Part shown: positions 33,151 to 42,339 of the stretch, in pieces
How the letters are laid out: each line of letters begins with the position of its first letter
Position numbering within the stretch: the first letter of the stretch is position 1
Source: Bradyrhizobium sp. AZCC 1693
Lineage (GTDB): Bacteria; Pseudomonadota; Alphaproteobacteria; Rhizobiales; Xanthobacteraceae
Assembly: GCF_036924745.1 (NCBI RefSeq)
Contig: NZ_JAZHSD010000001.1
Span: 1,860,001 to 1,924,000 of the forward strand
Direction: 5' to 3'
Length of the DNA: 64,000 nt
The notes under the pieces: generated by a model
Database searches by the model: none
Seen by the model: the letters and a program-made list of their open reading frames with translations, nothing else
Told to the model about the DNA's origin: nothing
Made by a program: the position numbers and the translations under genes

Positions 33151-34332
33151 TTAGTCCTCCCCCAGCTTGGGACCGGAAGAGTGTCCACCTTTGTCGCCTT
33201 CCTTCAGGGTTTGGCTGGCAACTCGCGCCGCATCCTTGACCTGCTGCCCCCGACGGAGTTGGCCGGCCAGACCTGACGGCCTGCCACTGGATGAAGCGGA
33301 GCCGTCACCGCCAGGCATGCCCGATTTCGCAGGCTGAGAACCCTGGCGAGTGGCTGCCACATCTGCAGCCGAGCTTGCCTCACTTGCCGACGTGCCAGCC
33401 AGTGAAGCAGCGGAACGGAGTGCGCCCACCGATCCACCCGCCGCTATCCGCAATCCGCCGAGCGCCATCGCACCGCCACCGATCGCGACCGCTGCTGTGC
33501 CCGCAACCGTGCCGGCGGCAGCACCGGCCCCAAGTTGGGGCGCGCCCGACACCAGACCTGCCGCGATGCCTGGACCAAAGATGCCGAGCCCGAACAAGGA
33601 GAGCGCGGCAAGCAGCAGGCTCATGGCGGAAACAATATCGACTGGCCGGGTTAACGTCGTGGAGAGTTCACCGAAGATGGTCGATCCAATGCCGATGATG
33701 ATCGCAAGCACCATCACCTTGACGCCGGATGCGATCACATTGCCGAGCGTCTTTTCGGCGAGGAACGAGGTCTTTCCCCAGAGCGCGAACGGTACGAGAA
33801 TAAAACTCGCAAGCGTTGTCAGCTTGAACTCGATCAAGGTGACGAACAGCTGGACCGAGAGGATGAAGAACGCGAGCACGATCACAATCCAGCAAAACAG
33901 CAGGATCAGAATGGTCGGCAGATTGGTCAGTATGTCGAAGCCCGAGAACTGGCCGGTTTCCTCAAGCAGCGGATGAGCTGCGGTGAATCCTGTCGAGGCC
34001 ACGAAGCCCGGTCGCATTAGATCCGCCGCGCTCAGCGACCCGCCGCTTGCCTTCAGTCCGATGCTTGAAAACGAGCTGAAGACGATGCCGGCAAGCGACT
34101 TGAAGTTGCCAATGATGAAAGCGAATGCCCCGACATAGAGCACCTTCTTGGCAAGCGTAACCATGATGTGATCGTCGGTGCGCAGGCTCCACGCAAGGCC
34201 CGCAAGCGTCAAATCAATGACAACCAGCGTTGAGCTCAGAAACGCAACGTCGCCGCCAAGAATTCCAAAGCCGGAATCGATATAGCGAGAGAATGTATCG
34301 GTGAAACGGTCGATGACCGCGAGATCAGCCAT
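33151..34332 (-). CDS. trbL: TrbL, polytopic membrane protein (VirB6-like)
   Basis: A 393-residue inner-membrane protein with about six helices in residues 25-290 (VALFILSVQLFVTLIEFKLT, FVLVPFALWGKTSFLAEKTL region) followed by a low-complexity Gly/Ala/Ser tail and a Lys/Gly-rich end. VirB6-like proteins form part of the DNA path through the inner membrane. It lies between trbJ and trbF as in other ICEs. No trbK entry-exclusion gene separates it from trbJ. Confidence 0.9.
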   Translation of the reverse strand: MADLAVIDRFTDTFSRYIDSGFGILGGDVAFLSSTLVVIDLTLAGLAWSLRTDDHIMVTLAKKVLYVGAFAFIIGNFKSLAGIVFSSFSSIGLKASGGSLSAADLMRPGFVASTGFTAAHPLLEETGQFSGFDILTNLPTILILLFCWIVIVLAFFILSVQLFVTLIEFKLTTLASFILVPFALWGKTSFLAEKTLGNVIASGVKVMVLAIIIGIGSTIFGELSTTLTRPVDIVSAMSLLLAALSLFGLGIFGPGIAAGLVSGAPQLGAGAAAGTVAGTAAVAIGGGAMALGGLRIAAGGSVGALRSAASLAGTSASEASSAADVAATRQGSQPAKSGMPGGDGSASSSGRPSGLAGQLRRGQQVKDAARVASQTLKEGDKGGHSSGPKLGED

Positions 34333-34343
34333 GGTCCCCTCCT

Positions 34344-35099
34344 TTACCGTCCGCCGGTATAAGCGCGACCGTCTCCGATGAAGCGGGTAAATCGCTCGCG
34401 CCCGGCCTCCGCGGAGGCCTGCTGCTCGACCGCACGCAAGGCTTCGGTCCGGGCCTGCGTCGCGACGAGTGCCTGGGCCTGCAGCGACTGCTTGACCTGA
34501 AGCGCCAGCAGCTCGTTGCCGGACTGCTGAGCCTGCAGGGACCCGACGGCGCCCGAAGAATTGGCCATCAGTGTACGGAGCGTCTGCCCGTCCTGGTCGA
34601 GCGCGGAGGCAATCATCGCCTGGGTCACCAGCGTTTGCTTCAGCGCCTGATAAGTGTTGTCCCAGCGGGCTGTCGCGTCCTGCACCATCCGGTTTGTGGA
34701 CATGGCTGCTGTATATTGACGCGGATAAAACCGCTCAAAGTCACCTTGGGTTTTCTGGACGTCGAACGAGATGCCCTTGGCCTGGGCGATCAGATTGTTG
34801 ATCTCGTTGATCTTCGAAGCGAGTTGGCCAACGACGCTGCTTGGCAGGCTCGTCAGGTTTCTGGCGCCGTTGATCAGCATCTGCGCCTCGTTTCCGAGGC
34901 TCTTTATCTGATTGTTGATCTGATCCAATGTCCTCGCGGCGGTCAGAATATTCTGGCTGTAGTTCGACGGATCGAACACCACGATTTGCGCCCCAAGCCG
35001 TCGCGAACCATTGATCGCAACGACCAGTGCCAGTCCGATTGCGACGACGCTGGTCGATATTTTTCGTGGAACGGATTTGCCGAATAGCTTTTCCAGCAT
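34344..35099 (-). CDS. trbJ: TrbJ, secreted channel/pilus component (VirB5-like)
   Basis: A 251-residue helical protein with an N-terminal hydrophobic segment (VVAIGLALVVAINGSRRLGA). The mature part is a coiled coil typical of TrbJ: NYSQNILTAARTLDQINNQI, LTSLPSSVVGQLASKINEIN, ALKQTLVTQAMIASALDQDG. It is thought to be at the pilus tip or in entry exclusion. The gap to trbE is 51 bp. Confidence 0.9.
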   Translation of the reverse strand: MLEKLFGKSVPRKISTSVVAIGLALVVAINGSRRLGAQIVVFDPSNYSQNILTAARTLDQINNQIKSLGNEAQMLINGARNLTSLPSSVVGQLASKINEINNLIAQAKGISFDVQKTQGDFERFYPRQYTAAMSTNRMVQDATARWDNTYQALKQTLVTQAMIASALDQDGQTLRTLMANSSGAVGSLQAQQSGNELLALQVKQSLQAQALVATQARTEALRAVEQQASAEAGRERFTRFIGDGRAYTGGR

Positions 35100-35150
35100 C
35101 AGATGGACTCCGGACTAGAGGGAAGGAAAGATTGCAGGCAACGCGCGGAA

Positions 35151-37754
35151 TCACGCGTCTCTGACATGTTGGAAGGTGCTGATCAGATTGGCGGCCCACT
35201 GAAGATCTCGGGCAGCGAGGTAGCGTTCCGCGAATTGGCTGGGGCCGTTGGCGAGTAGTGCCTTGATCAGTCGCTGATCCTCGGGTGATGAAGCCGCCGC
35301 GAAAGCAAGCGCAATTGGACCGAGCCCAAGCTCGAACAGGCGATTGCCGGCGCGAGATTGCAGGTAGTAGTCCCGCTTCGCAAAGGCTTCCGCGATCAGG
35401 CGCACTTGTGTGTCGTTAAGGCCGAAACGGCGGTAGGTCTCCGACTGCGCTGGCTCTAGTGCCCGAGGGTTTGGCAGAAATATCCGGGTTGGGCAGGACT
35501 CAATGATCGCCGGCGCAATCTGGCTGTCGGCAATGTCACTGAGTGACTGGGTCGCGAAGACCACGGCGACGTTCTTCTTGCGGAGCGTCTTCAGCCATTC
35601 GCGGATGCGATCGGCGAACAACGGATCATCCAGGAACAACCACGCCTCATCCAGGACCAGAAGCGTCGGCCGGCCATCAAATCGCGCCTCGAGTGCATGA
35701 AACAGGTAGGTCAGCACGGGCGCCACCAATCCAGGCAGCGCCATCAGTTCTTCCATCTCGAACGTCAGCACATCGGCGCTGGACAGCCTGTCCGCGTCGG
35801 CATCAAGGAAGCGCCCGTAAGGGCCTTCCAGCGTATAAGGCGTCAGCGCCTGACGCAGTGCGTCGCGTGCGAGCAGCGCCACAAGCCCGGTCATGGTGCG
35901 CTCGGCAACTGGCGCCGACCCAAGGCTCTTCAAGGCCGACCAGATCGTCTCCTTGACCTCGGGCGTGATCAGTACCCGTTCATGGGCAAGAACGCCGCAC
36001 AACCAGTCAAGCGCCCAGAGCCGCGCTCCCTCGTCGTCGACATCGCGGAGTGGCTGGAACGCTAGTCCGCCCTTCACCCCCAACTCATACCAGGCGCCGC
36101 CGAGCGCAAGCGTTGCCGCTCGGGCCGAACGACCCTTGTCGAAGATCACGAGCTGAGATCTTTGATAGCGGCGGAATTGAAGAGCCAATACCGACAGAAG
36201 GACAGATTTACCGGCGCCCGTTGGCCCAACGATCAGGCTGTGGCCGACATCGCCGACATGCAGCGTCAAGCGAAACGGCGTCGCGCCCTTGGTTTTTGCC
36301 AGGAGAAGCGGCGGTCCATCCAGATGTTCGCAGCCCGCCTCGCCTGCCCAAACGGCAGACAAGGGGCACATATGGGCGAGGTTGAGGGTATGGACGATCG
36401 GCTGACGTAGATTCGCGTAGGCCTGCCCGGGCAGGCTGCCGAGCCAGGCTTCCACCGCGTTGACGTTCTCCCGGATCGTGGTGAAGCCGCGGCTGTTGAT
36501 GGCTCGTTCGACCGCGCGAATCTTTTCGTCGGCGGCGTAGGAATCTTCGTCGTGAACCGTGACCGTCGTCGTGATGTATCCGAATGCCACGAGATCATCT
36601 CCGAGTTCCTGGAGCGCCGCGTCAGCGTCGACTGCCTTGTTGTCGGCGTCGGTGTCGAGCAAGGCTGCCTGCTCGTTGAACATCACCTCCTTCAGGATGG
36701 CGCCCAGGGATTTGCGCTTGGCGAACCATTGCCGCCGGTAGCGGGAAAGTGCTGCCTGGGCTTGCGTCCGGTCGAGCGGCAGGAAGCGCGTCGCCCATCG
36801 ATAGGCGACGCCGAGCCGGTTCAAATCGTCGAGCACGCCCGGAAACGTGACGGCCGGAAAACCTAGCACGGTCACGGTACGAAGATGGCTGCGGCCGATT
36901 GCTGGCGAAAGTCCTCCGGTCAGCGGCTCATCGCTCAGGAATGCGTCCAGATAGGCGGGAATCTCGGGAACACTGACGGGATGCCGTTTCGTCGAGACAC
37001 AGCTGTGCAGATAGGTCAGCGTGTCCTTGTCGTTGAGCGCGGCGATTTCCGGCAGAACCGACGAGAGCAGATCGATCGCCCTATCGGTCTCCTGAATGAA
37101 GCGCTGGAGATGCTCCTGGTACGGGCCCGCGCGGTCCGGCCGCGCTGCGCGTTGCGCCGGCTGACCATCGCTCACGCTATTATGTCCCGACGCATTGTGG
37201 TCGGCCGCGTGCTGCGAGCGAGCGGCGTGCTCTCGCCGAAATAAGCGAGACAACAGCTTCGGGCCGGCCGTTTGATTCCTCGGATTTTCCAGAAACAGAG
37301 CCTCCAGCCTTGAGACCCGCTCGGCCGGCGGCAGGTACATGAATGTGAGATGCGAGACGCTCTCAAAATGTTGGCCCCCGTGACGGGAGGGGTCACCCCA
37401 CGCCGTATCAACCGTTCCCTCAAAGGACGCGCGTCGCTCCTCGTCGACCAGCCAGGACACCGCATCGGGAAATTGCGACCGCGGGTAATCCGAGGCCGGT
37501 ATGCGGGTGGCATCGAAGAACAGCGCCCAGCCTGAGCCAAATCTTTTCAGGACATTGTTGACGCGGGACGCCGCGCTCATCAGTTCTGCTTCGGTCGCGC
37601 TGTCGAGATCTGGACCGCGGTAACGAACTGTGCGCTGGAAACTGCCGTCCTTGTTCAGGACAATTCCGGGCGCAACCAGACAGGCCCAGGGCAGCCAGTC
37701 GGCCAGCCGATGTGCGTGGGAGCGGAATTCGCGCAAATTCAGCATGCGAGCCAT
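35151..37754 (-). CDS. trbE: TrbE, conjugation ATPase (VirB4 family)
   Basis: An 867-residue AAA-like motor that energises pilus assembly and transfer. Walker A is VGPTGAGKSVLLSVLA and Walker B is TLLVLDEAWLFLDDPLFADR; the RecA-like core includes VVFATQSLSDIADSQIAPAI. The N-terminal 200 residues match the TrbE entry domain (VAPGIVLNKDGSFQRTVRYR). A His/Asn-rich insertion near residues 170-200 (HAADHNASGHNSVSDG) is unusual. It overlaps trbD by 16 bp. Confidence 0.94.
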   Translation of the reverse strand: MARMLNLREFRSHAHRLADWLPWACLVAPGIVLNKDGSFQRTVRYRGPDLDSATEAELMSAASRVNNVLKRFGSGWALFFDATRIPASDYPRSQFPDAVSWLVDEERRASFEGTVDTAWGDPSRHGGQHFESVSHLTFMYLPPAERVSRLEALFLENPRNQTAGPKLLSRLFRREHAARSQHAADHNASGHNSVSDGQPAQRAARPDRAGPYQEHLQRFIQETDRAIDLLSSVLPEIAALNDKDTLTYLHSCVSTKRHPVSVPEIPAYLDAFLSDEPLTGGLSPAIGRSHLRTVTVLGFPAVTFPGVLDDLNRLGVAYRWATRFLPLDRTQAQAALSRYRRQWFAKRKSLGAILKEVMFNEQAALLDTDADNKAVDADAALQELGDDLVAFGYITTTVTVHDEDSYAADEKIRAVERAINSRGFTTIRENVNAVEAWLGSLPGQAYANLRQPIVHTLNLAHMCPLSAVWAGEAGCEHLDGPPLLLAKTKGATPFRLTLHVGDVGHSLIVGPTGAGKSVLLSVLALQFRRYQRSQLVIFDKGRSARAATLALGGAWYELGVKGGLAFQPLRDVDDEGARLWALDWLCGVLAHERVLITPEVKETIWSALKSLGSAPVAERTMTGLVALLARDALRQALTPYTLEGPYGRFLDADADRLSSADVLTFEMEELMALPGLVAPVLTYLFHALEARFDGRPTLLVLDEAWLFLDDPLFADRIREWLKTLRKKNVAVVFATQSLSDIADSQIAPAIIESCPTRIFLPNPRALEPAQSETYRRFGLNDTQVRLIAEAFAKRDYYLQSRAGNRLFELGLGPIALAFAAASSPEDQRLIKALLANGPSQFAERYLAARDLQWAANLISTFQHVRDA

Positions 37755-37996
37755 CCCTTGTGTTTGGTGTGGCGGACAGCGACTTCCACAAAGGCCGGAT
37801 CGCGCTTGGCAAGCCAGACGGCGACGCCGTGCCCTACGATCCAGAGCACGAGCCCCGCGAGCCAGAGCCTTAAGCCGAGCGCGAGCACAGCCGAAACCGT
37901 GCCAAGCAGGATCGCGGCAGCGCGCGGGGCGCCCCCAATCAGGATCGGCTCGGTCAGCGAGCGGTGAAGAACGAGTTCAAAGCCCTCGCGCCGCAT
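37739..37996 (-). CDS. trbD: TrbD, inner-membrane protein (VirB3-like)
   Basis: An 85-residue protein. MRREGFELVLHRSLTEPILI matches the TrbD/VirB3 start, followed by two hydrophobic stretches (AAAILLGTVSAVLALGLRLW and LAGLVLWIVGHGVAVWLAKR). It works with TrbC and TrbE in pilus biogenesis. Its start overlaps the trbC stop (ATGA), so translation is coupled. Confidence 0.9.
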   Translation of the reverse strand: MRREGFELVLHRSLTEPILIGGAPRAAAILLGTVSAVLALGLRLWLAGLVLWIVGHGVAVWLAKRDPAFVEVAVRHTKHKGWLAC

Positions 37997-38367
37997 CAGA
38001 TCAGCGCTCCGCCGCCGAACGAGAAAAACGACAGAAAAAACGAACTGGCCGCAAAGGCGATGGACAGGCCGAACACGACCTGGACCATCTTTCGGAAGCC
38101 GCCGGACGTATCGCCAAAGGCGAGCGAGATCCCCGTCACCGTGATGATGATGACAGCTACGATCTTTGCGACCGGTCCCTGCACGGATTCCAGAATGCGC
38201 TCGAGCGGAGCTTCCCACGGCATGCCGGAGCCCGCCGCCCAACCGGCCGACGTCGTCAGTAACGTGACAACGGCGCCGGCGCCGATGTCGACGATGATGG
38301 GCTCGGCAACATAGCGAAGCCGTGCAAGGCAACCACCCGCGGCTAATACTTGCAGTCTGAACGTCAT
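37996..38367 (-). CDS. trbC: TrbC, pilin-like protein (VirB2-like)
   Basis: A 123-residue protein with a long hydrophobic leader, then the TrbC/VirB2 pilin domain: SGMPWEAPLERILESVQGPV, AKIVAVIIITVTGISLAFGD and VVFGLSIAFAASSFFLSFFS. TrbC is processed and assembled into the conjugative pilus. Gap to trbB is 20 bp. Confidence 0.92.
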   Translation of the reverse strand: MTFRLQVLAAGGCLARLRYVAEPIIVDIGAGAVVTLLTTSAGWAAGSGMPWEAPLERILESVQGPVAKIVAVIIITVTGISLAFGDTSGGFRKMVQVVFGLSIAFAASSFFLSFFSFGGGALI

Positions 38368-38387
38368 GAACTCTCTCCAGGTCCTGA

Positions 38388-39371
38388 TCAGGGATGATTG
38401 GCGGGGGTCGGCAGGCCGGGCGGTATCTCCAGGACGTAGTCGCCTGAAAGATCGAGGCCTTTGACCTCAACAGTTGTCTCAATGCGGCGTCCGGGGCCCC
38501 GTCCCTTGATGAACACGACGAGATCGATCGCTTCTGCGATCAGCCGGCGGGGAACGGTCGTTACCGCTTCCTGGATAAGTTGTTCGATCCGATAGAGCGC
38601 CGCACGCGCGGAGTTAGCGTGTACGGTTGCGATTCCACCGGGATGGCCGGTGTTCCAGGCTTTCAGCATGTCGAGGGCTTCCCCTCCCCGGACCTCACCG
38701 ACGACAATCCGGTCGGGACGCAGCCGAAGGGTCGAGCGCACGAGATCGGCAAGCGTTGCGACGCCGGGCTTGGTCCGCAGCGCGACCGCGTCCTTGGCGT
38801 CGCATCGGAGCTCGCGGGTGTCCTCGATGATGACCACGCGCTGGTCGAGACCTGCGACCTCGGCCAGGAGCGCATTGGCAAGTGTGGTTTTGCCCGAACC
38901 GGTCCCGCCAGCGACCAGGATGTTCTGCCCCTCCGCGACTGCCTCGGTTAGGATTTTTGCCATCGCCGGCGAAGCAATCTGCGCTTCGACATAATCTGAC
39001 AAATGGAACGTGGTTGTTGCGGGCTTGCGGATGGCGAAGCAGGCCGCCAGCGCTACCGGCGGCAACAGACCCTCGAAACGCTCGCCGGTTTCGGGCAGTT
39101 CGGCAGAGACGATCGGAGACGATCCGCTGGCCTCGGCGCGGACGTGGCTTGCAACGAGACGGATGATCCGTTCCGCTTCGTGCGGCGTCAGGACCACGCC
39201 GGTGTCGGCCCTTCCGGAACCATGGCGGTCGAGCCAGAGCCGGCCGTCGGGATTGACCAGAACTTCAACAACGTCCGGCTCATCAAGCGCTAATGCGATG
39301 GCAGGACCCATGGCGGTACGCAGCATGTTGCGGCGGCGCTCACGGGTCTCGGGCGAGAGGAGATCAGACAT
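38388..39371 (-). CDS. trbB: TrbB, secretion ATPase (VirB11 family)
   Basis: A 327-residue hexameric ATPase. Walker A is VAGGTGSGKTTLANALL, the Asp box is RVVIIEDTRELRCDAKDAVA, and LRLRPDRIVVGEVRGGEALD plus TGHPGGIATVHANSARAALY are family signatures. It sits at the cytoplasmic face and powers pilus and substrate transfer. ATG 39371 is used; a longer frame extends into the CopG-like gene. Confidence 0.94.
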   Translation of the reverse strand: MSDLLSPETRERRRNMLRTAMGPAIALALDEPDVVEVLVNPDGRLWLDRHGSGRADTGVVLTPHEAERIIRLVASHVRAEASGSSPIVSAELPETGERFEGLLPPVALAACFAIRKPATTTFHLSDYVEAQIASPAMAKILTEAVAEGQNILVAGGTGSGKTTLANALLAEVAGLDQRVVIIEDTRELRCDAKDAVALRTKPGVATLADLVRSTLRLRPDRIVVGEVRGGEALDMLKAWNTGHPGGIATVHANSARAALYRIEQLIQEAVTTVPRRLIAEAIDLVVFIKGRGPGRRIETTVEVKGLDLSGDYVLEIPPGLPTPANHP

Positions 39372-39930
39372 TGCCGACCTCCTCTCGTCCTTCCGGAGGA
39401 TGCTCCGGCGGCTCACCCGTTGCTTCAGTTGCACGGGGATTGGTTTGGTCTCCTGCCGTCGGCTGGCCCAACGGTGCTCCCTCCTCGACATTCCGGAGGA
39501 ACAGATCCGGATTGGACGAACTGACGCGCTCCATCACATCAGCGACGAGCCTTCCGCCCGAAGCAACGCGTTTGCCGATCTGGGCCACGAACATCTCAAA
39601 GCGTTCGCGCCCTAAGGCCCGCGCGGCGTTCTGGTCACCCGATGGCAATGGCGGTGTGATAGTGAGGTAGTAGCGGACAAATAGCGCAATGGTTTCCGCC
39701 GTGATCGAAAGATCGCGATCCATCCGGTCGAGCTGGCGGCTCATGCGATCGAGGCGGCGCACGAGGGCTGCGTCGCCACTTTGGTCACGCTCCGGGTTGA
39801 GAAAGCGATCGAGCGCTGCGTCAACAATCGCCGACTTGTTGGTTCCTGGCCGGTCGGCTGCCTGCGTAAGCCGCTTGGCGACATGATCGGAGAGATAGAC
39901 GGACAGTTTCGGTTTCATGGCTTGGTCCAT
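39364..39930 (-). CDS. CopG-like ribbon-helix-helix protein before trbB
   Basis: A 188-residue protein. Its N-terminal ribbon-helix-helix (KPKLSVYLSDHVAKRLTQAA, NKSAIVDAALDRFLNP) resembles CopG DNA-binding repressors. A helical middle (RLDRMSRQLDRMDRDLSITA) and an acidic, Pro-rich tail follow. The start ATG overlaps the traG stop (TGATG) and the 3' end overlaps the trbB start by 8 bp, so it is embedded in the operon. It probably regulates trb transcription. Confidence 0.85.
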   Translation of the reverse strand: MDQAMKPKLSVYLSDHVAKRLTQAADRPGTNKSAIVDAALDRFLNPERDQSGDAALVRRLDRMSRQLDRMDRDLSITAETIALFVRYYLTITPPLPSGDQNAARALGRERFEMFVAQIGKRVASGGRLVADVMERVSSSNPDLFLRNVEEGAPLGQPTAGDQTNPRATEATGEPPEHPPEGREEVGNV

Positions 39931-41969
39931 CAAAAAGCTGGAAGCAGATCGTCGTCGTCGCGCGTGACCGCATGGGCGCGGCGAACCGTTTCGGACTGGC
40001 TGGCGGCCCGCTGCATCTGGCTGCGATCAGAGGCCGCGTCGGAATCGTCTTCAAAGAGGCTTTCCTCTCCTGGAGGACCCTCGCCGACGCCACGCGCAGG
40101 CTCATCGAACAGGGGCAGCTGCTGCTTGAGCCCGCCCTCTTCCTCGGCCTCCTGCAACAGGTCGCGGAACGGAAGCGTTGCCAGCCGGAGATCGACCTGC
40201 CTGAGCTGGTCCTGCCAATCATGGGCTCTCGCGGGTGGGCGATCAGCGTACAGGCCGCTATCAAGCCGTGGCGTCGGAAGCAGCCGTCCGGTGAAGTTTG
40301 CGTCCTCATAGTGCCGCAGCTTTTTAGCGCGGACAGGCGCAAGCCCCGACACGAGAACGATTGCCTCATCCTGAGGGAGCTGCATCACTTCGCCCGGCGT
40401 CAGCAGCGGACGCGCCGTCTCCTGCCGGCTGACCATGACGTGCCCGAGCCAAGGCGCGAGCCGATGGCCGGCATAGTTGCGTTGCGCCCGCAGTTCCGTG
40501 GCGGTGCCGAGTGCATCCGAGATGCGTTTGGCTGTACGCTCATCATTGGCGGCAAAGGCAATCCGCACGTGGCAATTGTCGAGGATGGCGTTGTTCTCGC
40601 CATAGGCCTTGGCGATCTGATTGAGCGACTGCGCGATCAGGTAGGCGCGGATGCCGTAGCCCGCCATGAACGCCAGCGCGCTCTCGAAGAAATCAAGCCG
40701 TCCCAGCGCCGGGAACTCGTCTAACATCATCAGGAGTTGCCGCTGCCTCGGCGCTCCGTCATTTGTGTTCAGTGTTTCGGTAAGGCGGCGGCCGATCTGA
40801 TTGAGGATCAGCCTGATCAAGGGCTTGGTCCGACTGATGTCGGAGGGCGGCACCACGAGATAGAGCGTGACCGGCCTGTCGGCGGCAACGAGGTCGGCAA
40901 TCCGCCAGTCACAGGCCTCGGTATTGCGGCCGATGGTCGGATCCCGATAAAGCCCGAGGAAACTCAACGCGGTCGACAGAACGCCGGAGCGTTCGTTCTC
41001 GGACTTATTGAGCAATTCCCGCGCGGTCGCAGCGACCACGGGATGAACTTTTGGTGTGTTCGCCGTACCAAGATGGTTGGTCGCCATCATGATCCGTAAT
41101 GTTTTCTCAAACGATTGGGCGGGGTCAGCGAGGATTTCGGTGACGCGGGTTAGAGTCTTGTTCTCCTCGGCGTAGAGGACGTGAAGGATCACGCCGACGA
41201 GCAGCGCATGGCTGGTCTTTTCCCAATGGGTGCGGCGTTCAAGCGCGCCTTCCGGATCAACCAGAATGTCGGCGATGTTCTGAACGTCCCGGACTTCCGC
41301 AGCGCCCTTCCGCACCTCAAGCAGCGGATTGTACCGGGCACTCCTGGTGTCGGTCGGATCGAACAACAAGCAATGCGAGAAACGCGACCGCCAACCGGCT
41401 GTGAGGTGCCAGTTTTCGCCCTTGATGTCGTGAACCACGACCGACGAAGTCCAAGAGAGCAACGTCGGCAGCACCAGACCGACACCCTTGCCCGAGCGCG
41501 TCGGCGCAAAGGACATCACATGTTCTGGACCGTCATGGCGGAGATAGTCGCCGTCGATGCGGCCGAGGAAGACGCCTTTGGCCTGGAACAGGCCTGCGCC
41601 AGCGATCTCCTTTGGCGTTGCCCAGCGCGCCGAGCCGTAGGTCGTGACCAGTTGATTTTGCCGGGCGCGCCAGACGGAATTGACGACCGCAAACAGCGCA
41701 CCCGCAATTCCCCCACCGGCAGACATAGCGCCGGCGCGCTCGAAGATCTCGGGCGCGTACGCTTCGTAGGCGTACCACCACTCGAACAGTCGCCATGGCA
41801 GATAGACTGGATAGCCCGACAGCGTGAACCAGGGCGAGCCAAGGCCGTCCTGATAGCCGAGCGCGCTGGCCGTCCATTGTGTCGCGCCCCACGTCGAGGT
41901 GACGACGATGCCGAAGACAACGGCAATCTGTCCTACGTAGATTTTTGCCGGAAACATTCTCTGCCCCAT
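39930..41969 (-). CDS. traG: TraG, type IV coupling protein (VirD4 family)
   Basis: A 679-residue hexameric ATPase linking the relaxosome to the channel. Two N-terminal membrane helices precede the nucleotide-binding domain with Walker A (SFAPTRSGKGVGLVLPTLLS) and Walker B (LLMMLDEFPALGRLDFFESA). QSLNQIAKAYGENNAILDNC and RTAKRISDALG are also present. The C-terminal 60 residues are acidic and low-complexity. It is the first gene of the traG-copG-trb block and is followed closely by the operon. Confidence 0.94.
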   Translation of the reverse strand: MGQRMFPAKIYVGQIAVVFGIVVTSTWGATQWTASALGYQDGLGSPWFTLSGYPVYLPWRLFEWWYAYEAYAPEIFERAGAMSAGGGIAGALFAVVNSVWRARQNQLVTTYGSARWATPKEIAGAGLFQAKGVFLGRIDGDYLRHDGPEHVMSFAPTRSGKGVGLVLPTLLSWTSSVVVHDIKGENWHLTAGWRSRFSHCLLFDPTDTRSARYNPLLEVRKGAAEVRDVQNIADILVDPEGALERRTHWEKTSHALLVGVILHVLYAEENKTLTRVTEILADPAQSFEKTLRIMMATNHLGTANTPKVHPVVAATARELLNKSENERSGVLSTALSFLGLYRDPTIGRNTEACDWRIADLVAADRPVTLYLVVPPSDISRTKPLIRLILNQIGRRLTETLNTNDGAPRQRQLLMMLDEFPALGRLDFFESALAFMAGYGIRAYLIAQSLNQIAKAYGENNAILDNCHVRIAFAANDERTAKRISDALGTATELRAQRNYAGHRLAPWLGHVMVSRQETARPLLTPGEVMQLPQDEAIVLVSGLAPVRAKKLRHYEDANFTGRLLPTPRLDSGLYADRPPARAHDWQDQLRQVDLRLATLPFRDLLQEAEEEGGLKQQLPLFDEPARGVGEGPPGEESLFEDDSDAASDRSQMQRAASQSETVRRAHAVTRDDDDLLPAF

Positions 41970-42032
41970 TCACAGCGCGACGTGAACGGCGCGATGAAAA
42001 GGACGAGAACGATGCACATTCAATCGAAATAA

Positions 42033-42339
42033 AAATCGGGCTCCGCAGCGAAATCCGCGATGATCAAATGCGAACCGAAGGGATCATGCGCGCTCTAACG
42101 TCAGCGTGTGTCAGGAAACACCTCAATAGAATGTGAGCAGTGTGACGACGCTGGCTCACGCTTCCAGCATCCACGTGGCGGACGATGGACTGCTGGCACA
42201 TTCCCATCGGAATATCCCGACTCGGTGTTCTCCACGACCCAGCGATCTTCCGATTCTGTTCGGCCATCCTGGATTGAGGCGATTCGATCTATTTAGCGCT
42301 AGCAAGTCGGGCCGGCACGCAGGACCCGTAATCCGCGCG
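42033..42339. other. intergenic, no gene seen
   Basis: About 300 bp upstream of traG and downstream of the nucleotidyltransferase gene. It must hold the traG-trb promoter; I cannot identify a reliable -35/-10 pair or terminator. Confidence 0.4.

Noticed and set aside
34333..34343. trbK entry-exclusion gene between trbJ and trbL
   Set aside because: Only 11 bp separate the two genes, so none can exist there; exclusion, if any, is encoded elsewhere.
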